Below are positions 1 to 7,862 of a stretch of DNA of 64,000 bases, piece by piece; the stretch's first letter is position 1; every line of letters begins with the position of its first letter. The notes under the pieces were generated by a model. That model made no database searches. It had not been told where the DNA came from and worked only from the letters and a program-made list of their open reading frames with translations. The stretch comes from Gemmatimonadaceae bacterium (GTDB taxonomy: Bacteria; Gemmatimonadota; Gemmatimonadetes; Gemmatimonadales; Gemmatimonadaceae). The translations under genes and the position numbers were made by a program. The DNA lies in the NCBI GenBank assembly GCA_019637445.1, contig JAHBVS010000001.1, positions 1,399,586 through 1,463,585 on the forward strand, in the 5' to 3' direction.

Positions 1-628
1 AGTAATGCCCTTCCGGCACGACGAAGGGTCCCCAGTCGTCGAGCGTCGGTCGCGCTGGTGCCGGCCCGAATCTCGTGCTGTCGAGGGACACGCGGGTCTG
101 CCAGGCGAAGGCAGGGTCGCTCCAATCACCCGGCGCCCCGTCGGCAGCGGCCGCGTAGCCAAGTCGCTGCGGCACGCCGTCGACGTGGACCACGCCCTCG
201 CGCGAGTACAGGGTGTCGCCGGGCATCCCGATCATGCGCTTCACGACCGTCGGCGTCGGGTCGTTCGGGTCAAACACGCGCGAGATGCGCCAGTCCTGGA
301 ACGGCGACACGAACACGACCACGTCCCCACGCCGCGGCTCGGCGTACCCGGGCAGGCGGGTCTGCGTGAACGGCACGTGCGGGCCGAATCGCAGCTTGTT
401 CACGAACAGCCAATCGCCCACGAGCAGCGTGGGAATCATCGAGCCCGAGGGAATGCGGTAGGCCTCGAGGAGGAAGGTGCGCAGGAGCAGGAAGATCGCG
501 ACCGTCGCCGCGAGGGACTTGAATCCCTCCCAGAACTTCCTCGGGTCCACGCGTGGGCCGCCACCGCTCCGGGCGGCAGCGACGACGTTCTTGGGCTTGC
601 TGGCGGCAGAGGGGCGCTTCTTGGCCAC
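1..628 (-). CDS. lepB: Signal peptidase I, 3' end beyond window
   Basis: Type I signal peptidase, the membrane serine protease that removes signal peptides from exported proteins on the periplasmic side of the inner membrane. The sequence shows a basic N-terminal tail, one membrane segment (about residues 38-55), then the SGSMIPT box with the catalytic Ser at about residue 63 and the VVKRMIGMPGD box with the general-base Lys at about 130. These correspond to Ser90 and Lys145 of E. coli LepB. The C-terminus runs off the left edge. I chose the GTG at 628 because no ATG is available; in-frame TTG and CTG codons slightly upstream are alternatives. A terminator of the upstream SWIB gene separates the two genes. 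Confidence 0.93.
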   Translation of the reverse strand, partial: MAKKRPSAASKPKNVVAAARSGGGPRVDPRKFWEGFKSLAATVAIFLLLRTFLLEAYRIPSGSMIPTLLVGDWLFVNKLRFGPHVPFTQTRLPGYAEPRRGDVVVFVSPFQDWRISRVFDPNDPTPTVVKRMIGMPGDTLYSREGVVHVDGVPQRLGYAAAADGAPGDWSDPAFAWQTRVSLDSTRFGPAPARPTLDDWGPFVVPEGHY

Positions 629-699
629 GTCGGGTCGGGTGATGGGCAACAGGGCGGCAGCAGCCGCGTCCCGAGGGAATCTGGCCGTTTGGCAGGGGG

Positions 700-735
700 A
701 AAACGAGAGGGGCGCGCCTTGCGGCGCGCCCCTCT
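700..735 (-). terminator. Rho-independent terminator after the SWIB gene
   Basis: A perfect 13-bp inverted repeat (706-718 with 723-735) has a 4-nt loop and a very GC-rich stem. Read on the minus strand it is followed by a short T run at 705-700. It lies 20 bases after the SWIB stop codon and before the signal peptidase start, so it should insulate the two genes. Confidence 0.8.
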
Positions 736-755
736 GCGGTCTGCGAGGACCTCGG

Positions 756-1088
756 TTACTTGAGGTTCTTCGACACGAGCTTGGTCATGTCGAACATCGA
801 GACCTGACCCTTGCCACCGAAGACAGCCTTGAGCTTGTCGTCGGCGTTGATCATGCGGCGGTTCTTCTTGTCCTGCAGGCCGTTCTTCTTGATGTAGACC
901 CAGAGCTTCTTGGTGAGCTCGGTGCGCGGCAGCGGCGAGGCGCCCACCACGGCGGCGAGCTTCTCGTTCGGCGTCACCGGCTTCATGAACGCGGCGTTCG
1001 GCTTCCGCTTCGCGGCCTTCTTCTTGGGGGCCTTCTTCGCGGCCTTCTTTGCCGGCTTCTTCGCGGCCTTCTTCTTCTTGGCAGCCAT
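756..1088 (-). CDS. SWIB/MDM2-domain protein with histone H1-like lysine-rich tail
   Basis: A 110-residue protein in two parts. Residues 1-30 are a repetitive AAKK/PAKK tail (15 Lys in 30 residues) like the C-terminal tails of histone H1 and bacterial Hc1/AlgP-type DNA-binding proteins. Residues 33-110 form a SWIB domain, with the expected KPVTPNEKLA, LPRTELTKKLW and MFDMTKLVSKNL segments. SWIB domains are known from chromatin-remodelling complexes and from chlamydial proteins; free-standing bacterial versions are poorly characterised. I infer a nucleoid-associated protein. The ATG at 1088 has a GAGGAG ribosome-binding site about 9 bases upstream; an in-frame GTG at 1121 would include that site inside the coding region and is less likely. 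It has its own terminator, so it is probably monocistronic. Confidence 0.9.
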   Translation of the reverse strand: MAAKKKKAAKKPAKKAAKKAPKKKAAKRKPNAAFMKPVTPNEKLAAVVGASPLPRTELTKKLWVYIKKNGLQDKKNRRMINADDKLKAVFGGKGQVSMFDMTKLVSKNLK

Positions 1089-1314
1089 TCGATCAATCTC
1101 CTCGGGAGAGTGTTGGATCACGCTGCTACGCCCGGTCGAGCACTGCGCGATCTGCCCTCGAAGGTAAGGCCCGTCGCTCTGGGCGCAATAGGCGCGTAGA
1201 GGGAGCGCCCCTCTGGGCGGCCTCGGGAATCACGGGCGGCGGCGCTCGGGAATCGCGGAATGGCGCGGAGGGTCGGCGCCGCGGCTGCGCGGCGGCGACC
1301 GTCGCCTGCAAGAC

Positions 1315-2220
1315 TCAGCCGTCGAGGAATCCGCTCAGCAGCGCCACCATCCGCGTGTCCGCGGGGTCCGCGCTCGCATCGTCATCCGCCACCTCCTTCC
1401 GCTCGGCGGGCGTCTCGAGGATGCAGGGAATCCCCCTCGTACGCGGGTCCTGCAGCAGCCAGCGGAACGGCTCCGCCCCGATGGCGCCCTCGCCGATCCA
1501 GGCGTGGCGGTCCTTGTTCGAACCGAAGGGATGCTGCGAGTCGTTCAGGTGGAAAAACGCCGGTGCTTCACCGATCACCCGTTCGAATGTGTCAAGCACC
1601 TCGCGCAGCCGCTCGGCGCTCTCGTGGATCGGGTGCCCGGCGGCAAAGAGGTGGCAGGTGTCGAGGCCATATCCCGTGCGGTGCCGTAGCTCGCGTGGCA
1701 CCTGCTCGAGCATGATGGCGATCTCCTCGGGGGTGCGACCCATCGTACGGCCGGCGCCCGCCGTGTTCTCGATCAAGACCCGCGTGCCGCTGCCTGTTTC
1801 GGCCACGGACTCGACGGCGTGTCGAATCGCGGTGCCCACGCGCACTGCCGCGTCCTCGGCCGCGGAGTCGCCCGCCGAGCCGGGATGAAAGCAGCAGCCG
1901 TAGGCGGCGAGCGCCGTCGTGCGCTCAAACTCCTTGGCGAGGCCGTTGCGCGCGCGCAGGGCCTTCTCCTCCTCCGGGGAGGCCGTGTTGAGCACGTAGG
2001 CCGCGTGCACGAACACCGCCGATGGTGCGAGGCCCACGTCGGCCAGCGCCGCGTGCGCGGCCTGCACCTTCGGCGGCTTGAACGAGACCTTCTCGTTGTA
2101 GTACGTCGGCGGTGCGGTGAACACCTGCACGGCCTTTGCGCCCGCCGCTGCCGCGCGGCGCACCGCGATGGGAATGCCGCCAGCATCCGGCGGATGCACG
2201 CCGATGATCGGCGCGCTCAC
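1315..2220 (-). CDS. nfo: Endonuclease IV (AP endonuclease)
   Basis: Deoxyribonuclease IV, a Zn-dependent TIM-barrel enzyme that cuts DNA at abasic sites in base excision repair. The family signatures are clear: GLDTCHLFAAG, then HLNDSQHPFGSNKDRHAWIGEGAIG (positions about 1485-1560), and a terminal ILETPAERKE segment supplying a Glu ligand. At 301 residues it matches the usual family length. The start is GTG at 2220, and its GTGA overlaps the stop of the upstream receiver-DHp gene by 4 bases, implying translational coupling. It is the last gene of a three-gene minus-strand cluster. Family assignment is secure; why it is coupled to a signalling protein is unknown. Confidence 0.95.
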   Translation of the reverse strand: MSAPIIGVHPPDAGGIPIAVRRAAAAGAKAVQVFTAPPTYYNEKVSFKPPKVQAAHAALADVGLAPSAVFVHAAYVLNTASPEEEKALRARNGLAKEFERTTALAAYGCCFHPGSAGDSAAEDAAVRVGTAIRHAVESVAETGSGTRVLIENTAGAGRTMGRTPEEIAIMLEQVPRELRHRTGYGLDTCHLFAAGHPIHESAERLREVLDTFERVIGEAPAFFHLNDSQHPFGSNKDRHAWIGEGAIGAEPFRWLLQDPRTRGIPCILETPAERKEVADDDASADPADTRMVALLSGFLDG

Positions 2221-2900
2221 GGTGTCTTCCCGCGGCGCTCGCCGAGGTCCACCATCCGCTGCCCGTGCGCGTACTCGACGCTCTTGTGCTCCTTGGCGTC
2301 GCGCAGGCGCTTGAGCACCGTGGCGATGCGCTGTGCCTGCGTCTCGATCGTGCGCTGCGCCTCGGGGATCTCGTGGTCCTCCAACATCCCGCCGGTGATC
2401 AGTGCCGAGGTCGTCAGCAACGCCGCGAGTGGATTGTTGATCTCGTGCTGCAGCGCCAATGACAGTTCACCGATGCCTGCCATATAGCGCGCCTTGCGCA
2501 GCTCCTCCTCGGCGCTGCGTCGCGCCGCCGCGGCGGCCATCCGGCGCTCCGCGATGCGCAGGCGCGCCGCCACGTCGCTCGGCGTCACCGGCTTCGGCAA
2601 GTAGTCGTCGGCACCGGCATCCAGCACCTGCTCGAGGTCGTCCGCTTGCGAGCGGCCCGTCACGAGCACGATGTAGGCGTGCTCCCCATTTTCGTGTTCC
2701 CGCACGGCACGACAGACGTGGAGGCCATCGCGCTTTGGCATCTCCCAGTCCAAGAGCAGCAGCGGGAACGGTTCCGCCTGGTACCGGTCCCAAGCCGCGG
2801 CGCCGTCCTCCACCGCGGTGACGTCGTGCCCCGCGGATGCGAGTACCGCCTCCAACAAGTCCCGCATCAGCGGGTCGTCATCGGCCAACAGGATACGCAT
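2217..2900 (-). CDS. Receiver domain fused to a histidine-kinase DHp helix, no ATPase domain
   Basis: A 227-residue signalling protein. Residues 1-118 are a CheY-like receiver with acidic pocket D7-D9, phospho-acceptor D51 (LLLLDWEMP), T81 and K103. Residues about 120-205 are a coiled-coil/DHp segment with a textbook H-box (LALQHEINNPLAAL, His about 152). The protein then ends: there is no HATPase_c domain (N, G1, G2 boxes), so it cannot autophosphorylate. It could be a phosphotransfer adaptor, a substrate of a kinase encoded elsewhere, or a dimer scaffold. The ATG at 2900 begins exactly at the receiver; longer N-terminal extensions overlap the upstream gene. It starts 5 bases after the lipoprotein stop and overlaps nfo by 4 bases. 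Confidence 0.88.
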   Translation of the reverse strand: MRILLADDDPLMRDLLEAVLASAGHDVTAVEDGAAAWDRYQAEPFPLLLLDWEMPKRDGLHVCRAVREHENGEHAYIVLVTGRSQADDLEQVLDAGADDYLPKPVTPSDVAARLRIAERRMAAAAARRSAEEELRKARYMAGIGELSLALQHEINNPLAALLTTSALITGGMLEDHEIPEAQRTIETQAQRIATVLKRLRDAKEHKSVEYAHGQRMVDLGERRGKTP

Positions 2901-2905
2901 GCCGT

Positions 2906-3697
2906 TCACCACTCCAGGGTCCCAAGCCGGATCGCCGTGCGGGGCATCCCGCCGCCGCGCTGCGCGGCAATCCACGCCACCGCGATTCGCTGGCCACGAA
3001 TCGCCACGCGCGGCATTGTCGCTTCGCCCGTCTCATCCGAGGCGGGAATGCGATGCTCGAAAATGTGGCCCTGCACACGCGAGAGGGCGAGTCCGAGCCG
3101 AGGCATCCGGCTATTCGGATCCTCGTATGCCACCACCACCGTGTCGCCCCGGGAGGCCACCGAGGCCGCCGAGGGCCGGTCCCCATACACGATGGGCACG
3201 GGCTCGTGGAAGAGCGCGCCACGCTCCATCGTGTGCGTGAAGAACAATCCCGCGCCCTCGCGCGCGTCCAGATAGTAGACCACGTGCACGTAGTTGTTGA
3301 GCGAATCCGCTGCGATGAACGGCACCGGCCGGTTGCAGCCGGCGCGGCCGACGTCGGCGCTGTCGGCGACGACGGCAGGATTCCACGTCCGGCCTCCGTC
3401 GTCCGAGCGGGCCACCAGCAAGTGCACGCTGCTGTCTGGCTTCACCGCAAACCACGATGCGTAGGCCTCATCGCCCGGTGCACGCGCCGCGCGGCGAGTC
3501 GCCAAACAGGCACTCGCGTCCTCAGGCCAGCTCGGCGGTGTCCACGCGGTCGCGAAGGACAGGCGTTCGCCATCGAACTCGAGGCGCAGAGAGTCCTTGA
3601 GGGTCTCGGTGCGCCGCTCGACCTCGGCGTCCCAGCGCACGGGCTGCGGGAGGCAGGCCGGCAGCAGCAGCAGCGGCAGCAGGTATCGTCGCTTCAT
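2906..3697 (-). CDS. BNR/Asp-box lipoprotein of unknown function
   Basis: A 263-residue exported protein. The N-terminus (MKRRYLLPLLLLPAC) is a lipoprotein signal with the lipidated Cys at residue 15. The body contains one clear Asp-box (SDDGGRTW), typical of sialidase-like beta-propellers, and further strand-rich segments with VHVVYYLD and VVVAYEDPNSRMP. At this length it holds at most part of a propeller, and sialidase catalytic residues are not evident, so no enzyme activity is claimed. It is the first gene of the lipoprotein, receiver-DHp, nfo cluster. It diverges from the P5C dehydrogenase gene across 66 bases, which must hold promoters for both directions. Confidence 0.75.
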   Translation of the reverse strand: MKRRYLLPLLLLPACLPQPVRWDAEVERRTETLKDSLRLEFDGERLSFATAWTPPSWPEDASACLATRRAARAPGDEAYASWFAVKPDSSVHLLVARSDDGGRTWNPAVVADSADVGRAGCNRPVPFIAADSLNNYVHVVYYLDAREGAGLFFTHTMERGALFHEPVPIVYGDRPSAASVASRGDTVVVAYEDPNSRMPRLGLALSRVQGHIFEHRIPASDETGEATMPRVAIRGQRIAVAWIAAQRGGGMPRTAIRLGTLEW

Positions 3698-3763
3698 CTC
3701 CCTGAAGTATCGCCGCGTGGGGGATTAGATTTCCACGTCTGTCCCCTTCAGCCCGACTTCGCG

Positions 3764-5398
<1,635 letters not shown>

Positions 5399-5400
5399 AG

Positions 5401-5451
5401 GACGAAGGACGGAGGACGAAGGTTGTTCACCTTCGTCCTCCGTCCTTCGTC
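5401..5451. repeat. Perfect 22-bp hairpin repeat made of 7-nt units
   Basis: The left arm 5401-5422 and right arm 5430-5451 are perfect reverse complements with a 7-nt loop (5423-5429). Each arm is itself repetitive: three heptamers of the form GACGAAG, GACGGAG, GACGAAG plus one base, purine-only apart from C. It fills most of the gap between the P5C dehydrogenase stop and the PhzF start at 5459. It could act as a terminator or mRNA stabiliser, or be a member of a dispersed palindromic repeat family; two other hairpins in this window (near 14.95 kb and 48.38 kb) have the same style but a different unit. Confidence 0.9.
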
Positions 5452-5458
5452 ATCCGTC

Positions 5459-6370
5459 ATGCGTTACCTGACCCTGGACGTCTTCACCGATCGGATGTTC
5501 GGCGGCAACCAGCTCGCCGTCTTTCCGGACGCGCGCGAGATCCCCGAGGAGTTGCTGCTCCCCATCACCCGGGAGTTCAACTTCTCCGAAGTGACGTTCT
5601 GCTATCCCAGTGACGACGCTGTGCACACGCGGCGCGTGCGCATCTTCACGCCGGGCGAGGAGATGCCGTTCGCTGGCCATCCGACCATCGGGACCTCCGC
5701 CGCACTGGCGTTGTGTGAGGGCGCGCTCGGCGGCGCACGCGAGGGTCGGCTGACGCTCAAGCTCGGCGTCGGTACGGTGCCCGTGGAGGTGCGGATGGAG
5801 TCGGAGAGCTTGGCCTGGGCCGAACTCTCCGTCGCCAAGCTGCCGGAGGTCGGCCCGCCGGTGCCCACGGTCACGACGCTCGCCGAAATCCTCTCGCTGG
5901 AGCCCTCGGATTTCGTCGGCGGCACGTACTCGCCGCAGGCCGTCTCCTGCGGTATTCCGTTTCTGCTCGCGCCGCTCAAGAGCGTCGCCGCCGTCTCGCG
6001 CGCGCGCATCCGGCTCGACCGTTGGGAACAGACTCTGAAGAAGTCCTGGGCGCCGGAGATTTTTGTCGCGGCCCGCGACCCGGAGCAGGGCGAGCAGCAC
6101 TGGCGCGCGCGGATGTTCGCGCCCGGCCTCAACGTGCCCGAGGATCCGGCGACCGGATCCGCCGTCGCCGCCTTCGGTGGTTGGCTCGCAATGAAGGATG
6201 CGAAGCGCGACGCCGAGTTCGGCTGGACCGTGCGGCAGGGCATCGAGATGGAGCGCCCCAGCCTGCTGCAGGTTCGCGCCGAGAAGAAGGACGGCGCCGT
6301 GACGGCCGTGCGCGTGTCCGGCCACGCGGTGTTGACGGGCGAGGGAGCGCTGCGGCTACCGCCGCGCTAG
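5459..6370 (+). CDS. PhzF-family isomerase/epimerase-like protein
   Basis: A 303-residue member of the PhzF/diaminopimelate-epimerase-fold family. It shows the two-domain signature: N-terminal LDVFTDRMFGGNQLAVF with the likely catalytic Glu in FSEVTF (about E44), the FAGHPTIG loop, and the C-terminal ARMFAPGLNVPEDPATGSA loop. PhzF itself isomerises a phenazine precursor, but most family members lie outside phenazine clusters and have unknown substrates; no other phenazine genes are present. The ATG at 5459 lies immediately after the hairpin repeat, so the ribosome-binding region falls inside or beside that structure. Longer in-frame starts would translate the repeat and are less likely. The gene converges with the diguanylate cyclase across 40 bases. 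Confidence 0.88.
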   Translation: MRYLTLDVFTDRMFGGNQLAVFPDAREIPEELLLPITREFNFSEVTFCYPSDDAVHTRRVRIFTPGEEMPFAGHPTIGTSAALALCEGALGGAREGRLTLKLGVGTVPVEVRMESESLAWAELSVAKLPEVGPPVPTVTTLAEILSLEPSDFVGGTYSPQAVSCGIPFLLAPLKSVAAVSRARIRLDRWEQTLKKSWAPEIFVAARDPEQGEQHWRARMFAPGLNVPEDPATGSAVAAFGGWLAMKDAKRDAEFGWTVRQGIEMERPSLLQVRAEKKDGAVTAVRVSGHAVLTGEGALRLPPR

Positions 6371-6410
6371 CACGTCGTGAGTCCCGCCGGCGCCGCGCAC
6401 CGCGTCCGAC

Positions 6411-7712
6411 TCAAATGACCGTGCGCGTCATCCCAGGCGTTGACTGCCGCAGCCGTCCCGCCATCGAGCCGTCGAACGCGCGCATGCCCGCGTGCCAGAG
6501 CACGGCGCGGTTGCGACCATTCCGCTTGGCGACATAGAGCGCCTCGTCGGCGCGCGCGAGCAGGGTCTTGGCCACCTCGTCGTCGCGCGCGAGGTCGGCC
6601 GCGACTCCGACACTGGCCGTAATGCGGACGTTCGGAGGCAACGAGCGGAACTTGTGGTCGCGAAAGGCGTGCAGCACGCGCTCGGCGAGGATGAGCGCGC
6701 CCTCGTCGCCCGAGTCCGGTGCCAGGATCGTGAACTCCTCGCCGCCGAAGCGCGCTACCACGTCCACGTCGCGCGCCGTGTCCTGCAACAGCTCGCCCAC
6801 CTCGCGGATGACCTCGTCGCCCGTGAGGTGGCCGTACTCGTCGTTGATGCGCTTGAAGAGGTCCACGTCGATGGCCAGTACGGCGACTTCCTTCTTGCCG
6901 CGCATCGCGCGCGAGACCTCGCGTTCGGCCATCTGGTTGAGACCGCGGCGGTTGAAGCAACCGGAGAGCGGGTCCGACAGCACCATCGCCTGCAGACGCT
7001 CGCGCATCCGGTTGTATGCGCGGCCGATCACTGTCACGGGATCCGGCATCCGCTCGCCGGTTTCCTCGTACGGCTTGGAGAAGTCACCCTCCTGGGCACG
7101 ACCGAAGAGCTGGATCAGCTCCTGCATGCGGCGCGTCACCTCACCCTGCAGCCCCACGTACACGAGTACGCCGATGCCGTAGAGCGCCAGGGTCCACAAC
7201 TCCTCGGCGGGTTGCATCAGTTGGCCGTACTCGGACGCCACGCCGATCAGCGCCATGTAGCCAATCGCGATGAACACGAGGTTCGCAATCGTCGCACTCC
7301 AGCCGAAGAAGAGCTGGGTGATCTGCACCGTGAAGATCGAGACGAGCAACGAGCGGTGGTAGTTCTCCGGCGGCGTGACGAGGCCCACCGTGCCAAAGAG
7401 CACCAACATGTCGCTGGCGATGGTCGCGAACACCAAGCCGTTCCCGGCCCGTGGGCCGCGCCGTAGGGCGTAGGCAACGATTCGATGAAACGCCAGGTAG
7501 GACACCATCAGCAGGAGCGCGATGCCAAGCAGCTGGCGCTCGCTGTAGATCCCGGAAAGCACCGACTCCGCCGAAATGACGTCGAACCACTTCAGCGCAA
7601 TGGTCGAGAAACCGACCAGGGGCAGGAAGATGGCGCGATACCGGGCCTGCCAAAGCAGGACCTCGGCGTTCGTCTCCTCAATGGTAGGCGCGGTCAGCGT
7701 CGGCGTTAGCAT
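6411..7712 (-). CDS. Membrane-bound diguanylate cyclase (GGDEF)
   Basis: A 433-residue protein predicted to make cyclic di-GMP from two GTP. The N-terminal half has about six membrane segments (residues about 25-205). A short linker resembling HAMP (ELIQLFGRAQEGDFS) follows, then a GGDEF domain starting at DPLSGCFNRRGL. The active-site motif is GGEEF (about 323-327), a functional variant. An RDVD inhibitory I-site sits exactly five residues upstream, so product feedback is expected. The C-terminal helix ALYVAKRNGRNR is intact. There is no EAL domain. I chose the ATG at 7712; an upstream extension to 7844 lacks support. No c-di-GMP effector is obvious nearby. Confidence 0.93.
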   Translation of the reverse strand: MLTPTLTAPTIEETNAEVLLWQARYRAIFLPLVGFSTIALKWFDVISAESVLSGIYSERQLLGIALLLMVSYLAFHRIVAYALRRGPRAGNGLVFATIASDMLVLFGTVGLVTPPENYHRSLLVSIFTVQITQLFFGWSATIANLVFIAIGYMALIGVASEYGQLMQPAEELWTLALYGIGVLVYVGLQGEVTRRMQELIQLFGRAQEGDFSKPYEETGERMPDPVTVIGRAYNRMRERLQAMVLSDPLSGCFNRRGLNQMAEREVSRAMRGKKEVAVLAIDVDLFKRINDEYGHLTGDEVIREVGELLQDTARDVDVVARFGGEEFTILAPDSGDEGALILAERVLHAFRDHKFRSLPPNVRITASVGVAADLARDDEVAKTLLARADEALYVAKRNGRNRAVLWHAGMRAFDGSMAGRLRQSTPGMTRTVI

Positions 7713-7810
7713 CGGTCGGGGAAGTAGCAGCCTAGGGCGTACGGCTACTGGACTGTTTAAGAGGCAGTCACTGTAACATTTCCGCAAGCAGAGAATGTCA
7801 CAGACTGACA

Positions 7811-7832
7811 GGCCCGATCGTGCGATCGGGCC
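7811..7832. terminator. Possible hairpin terminator between two minus-strand genes
   Basis: A 10-bp perfect inverted repeat (7811-7820 with 7823-7832) lies about 30 bases beyond the stop of the outer-membrane protein gene. The stem is GC-rich but no strong T run follows in either direction, so it may be a weak terminator or an attenuator upstream of the diguanylate cyclase. The rest of 7713-7862 shows no gene. Confidence 0.4.
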
Positions 7833-7862
7833 CAGTCCCATCACCGCCTTCTGCGAAGGACG

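Noticed and set aside
1198-1214. A terminator for nfo
   Set aside because: The 6-bp inverted repeat is about 100 bases past the nfo stop and has no T run.
5459-6370. A phenazine biosynthesis cluster
   Set aside because: Only a PhzF-family protein is present; no PhzA, B, D, E or G homologue is nearby, and PhzF-like proteins are common outside such clusters.
7811-7832. A transcription-factor operator for the diguanylate cyclase
   Set aside because: The inverted repeat is about 100 bases upstream of the start and directly after another gene; a terminator role is simpler, though no T run is present.
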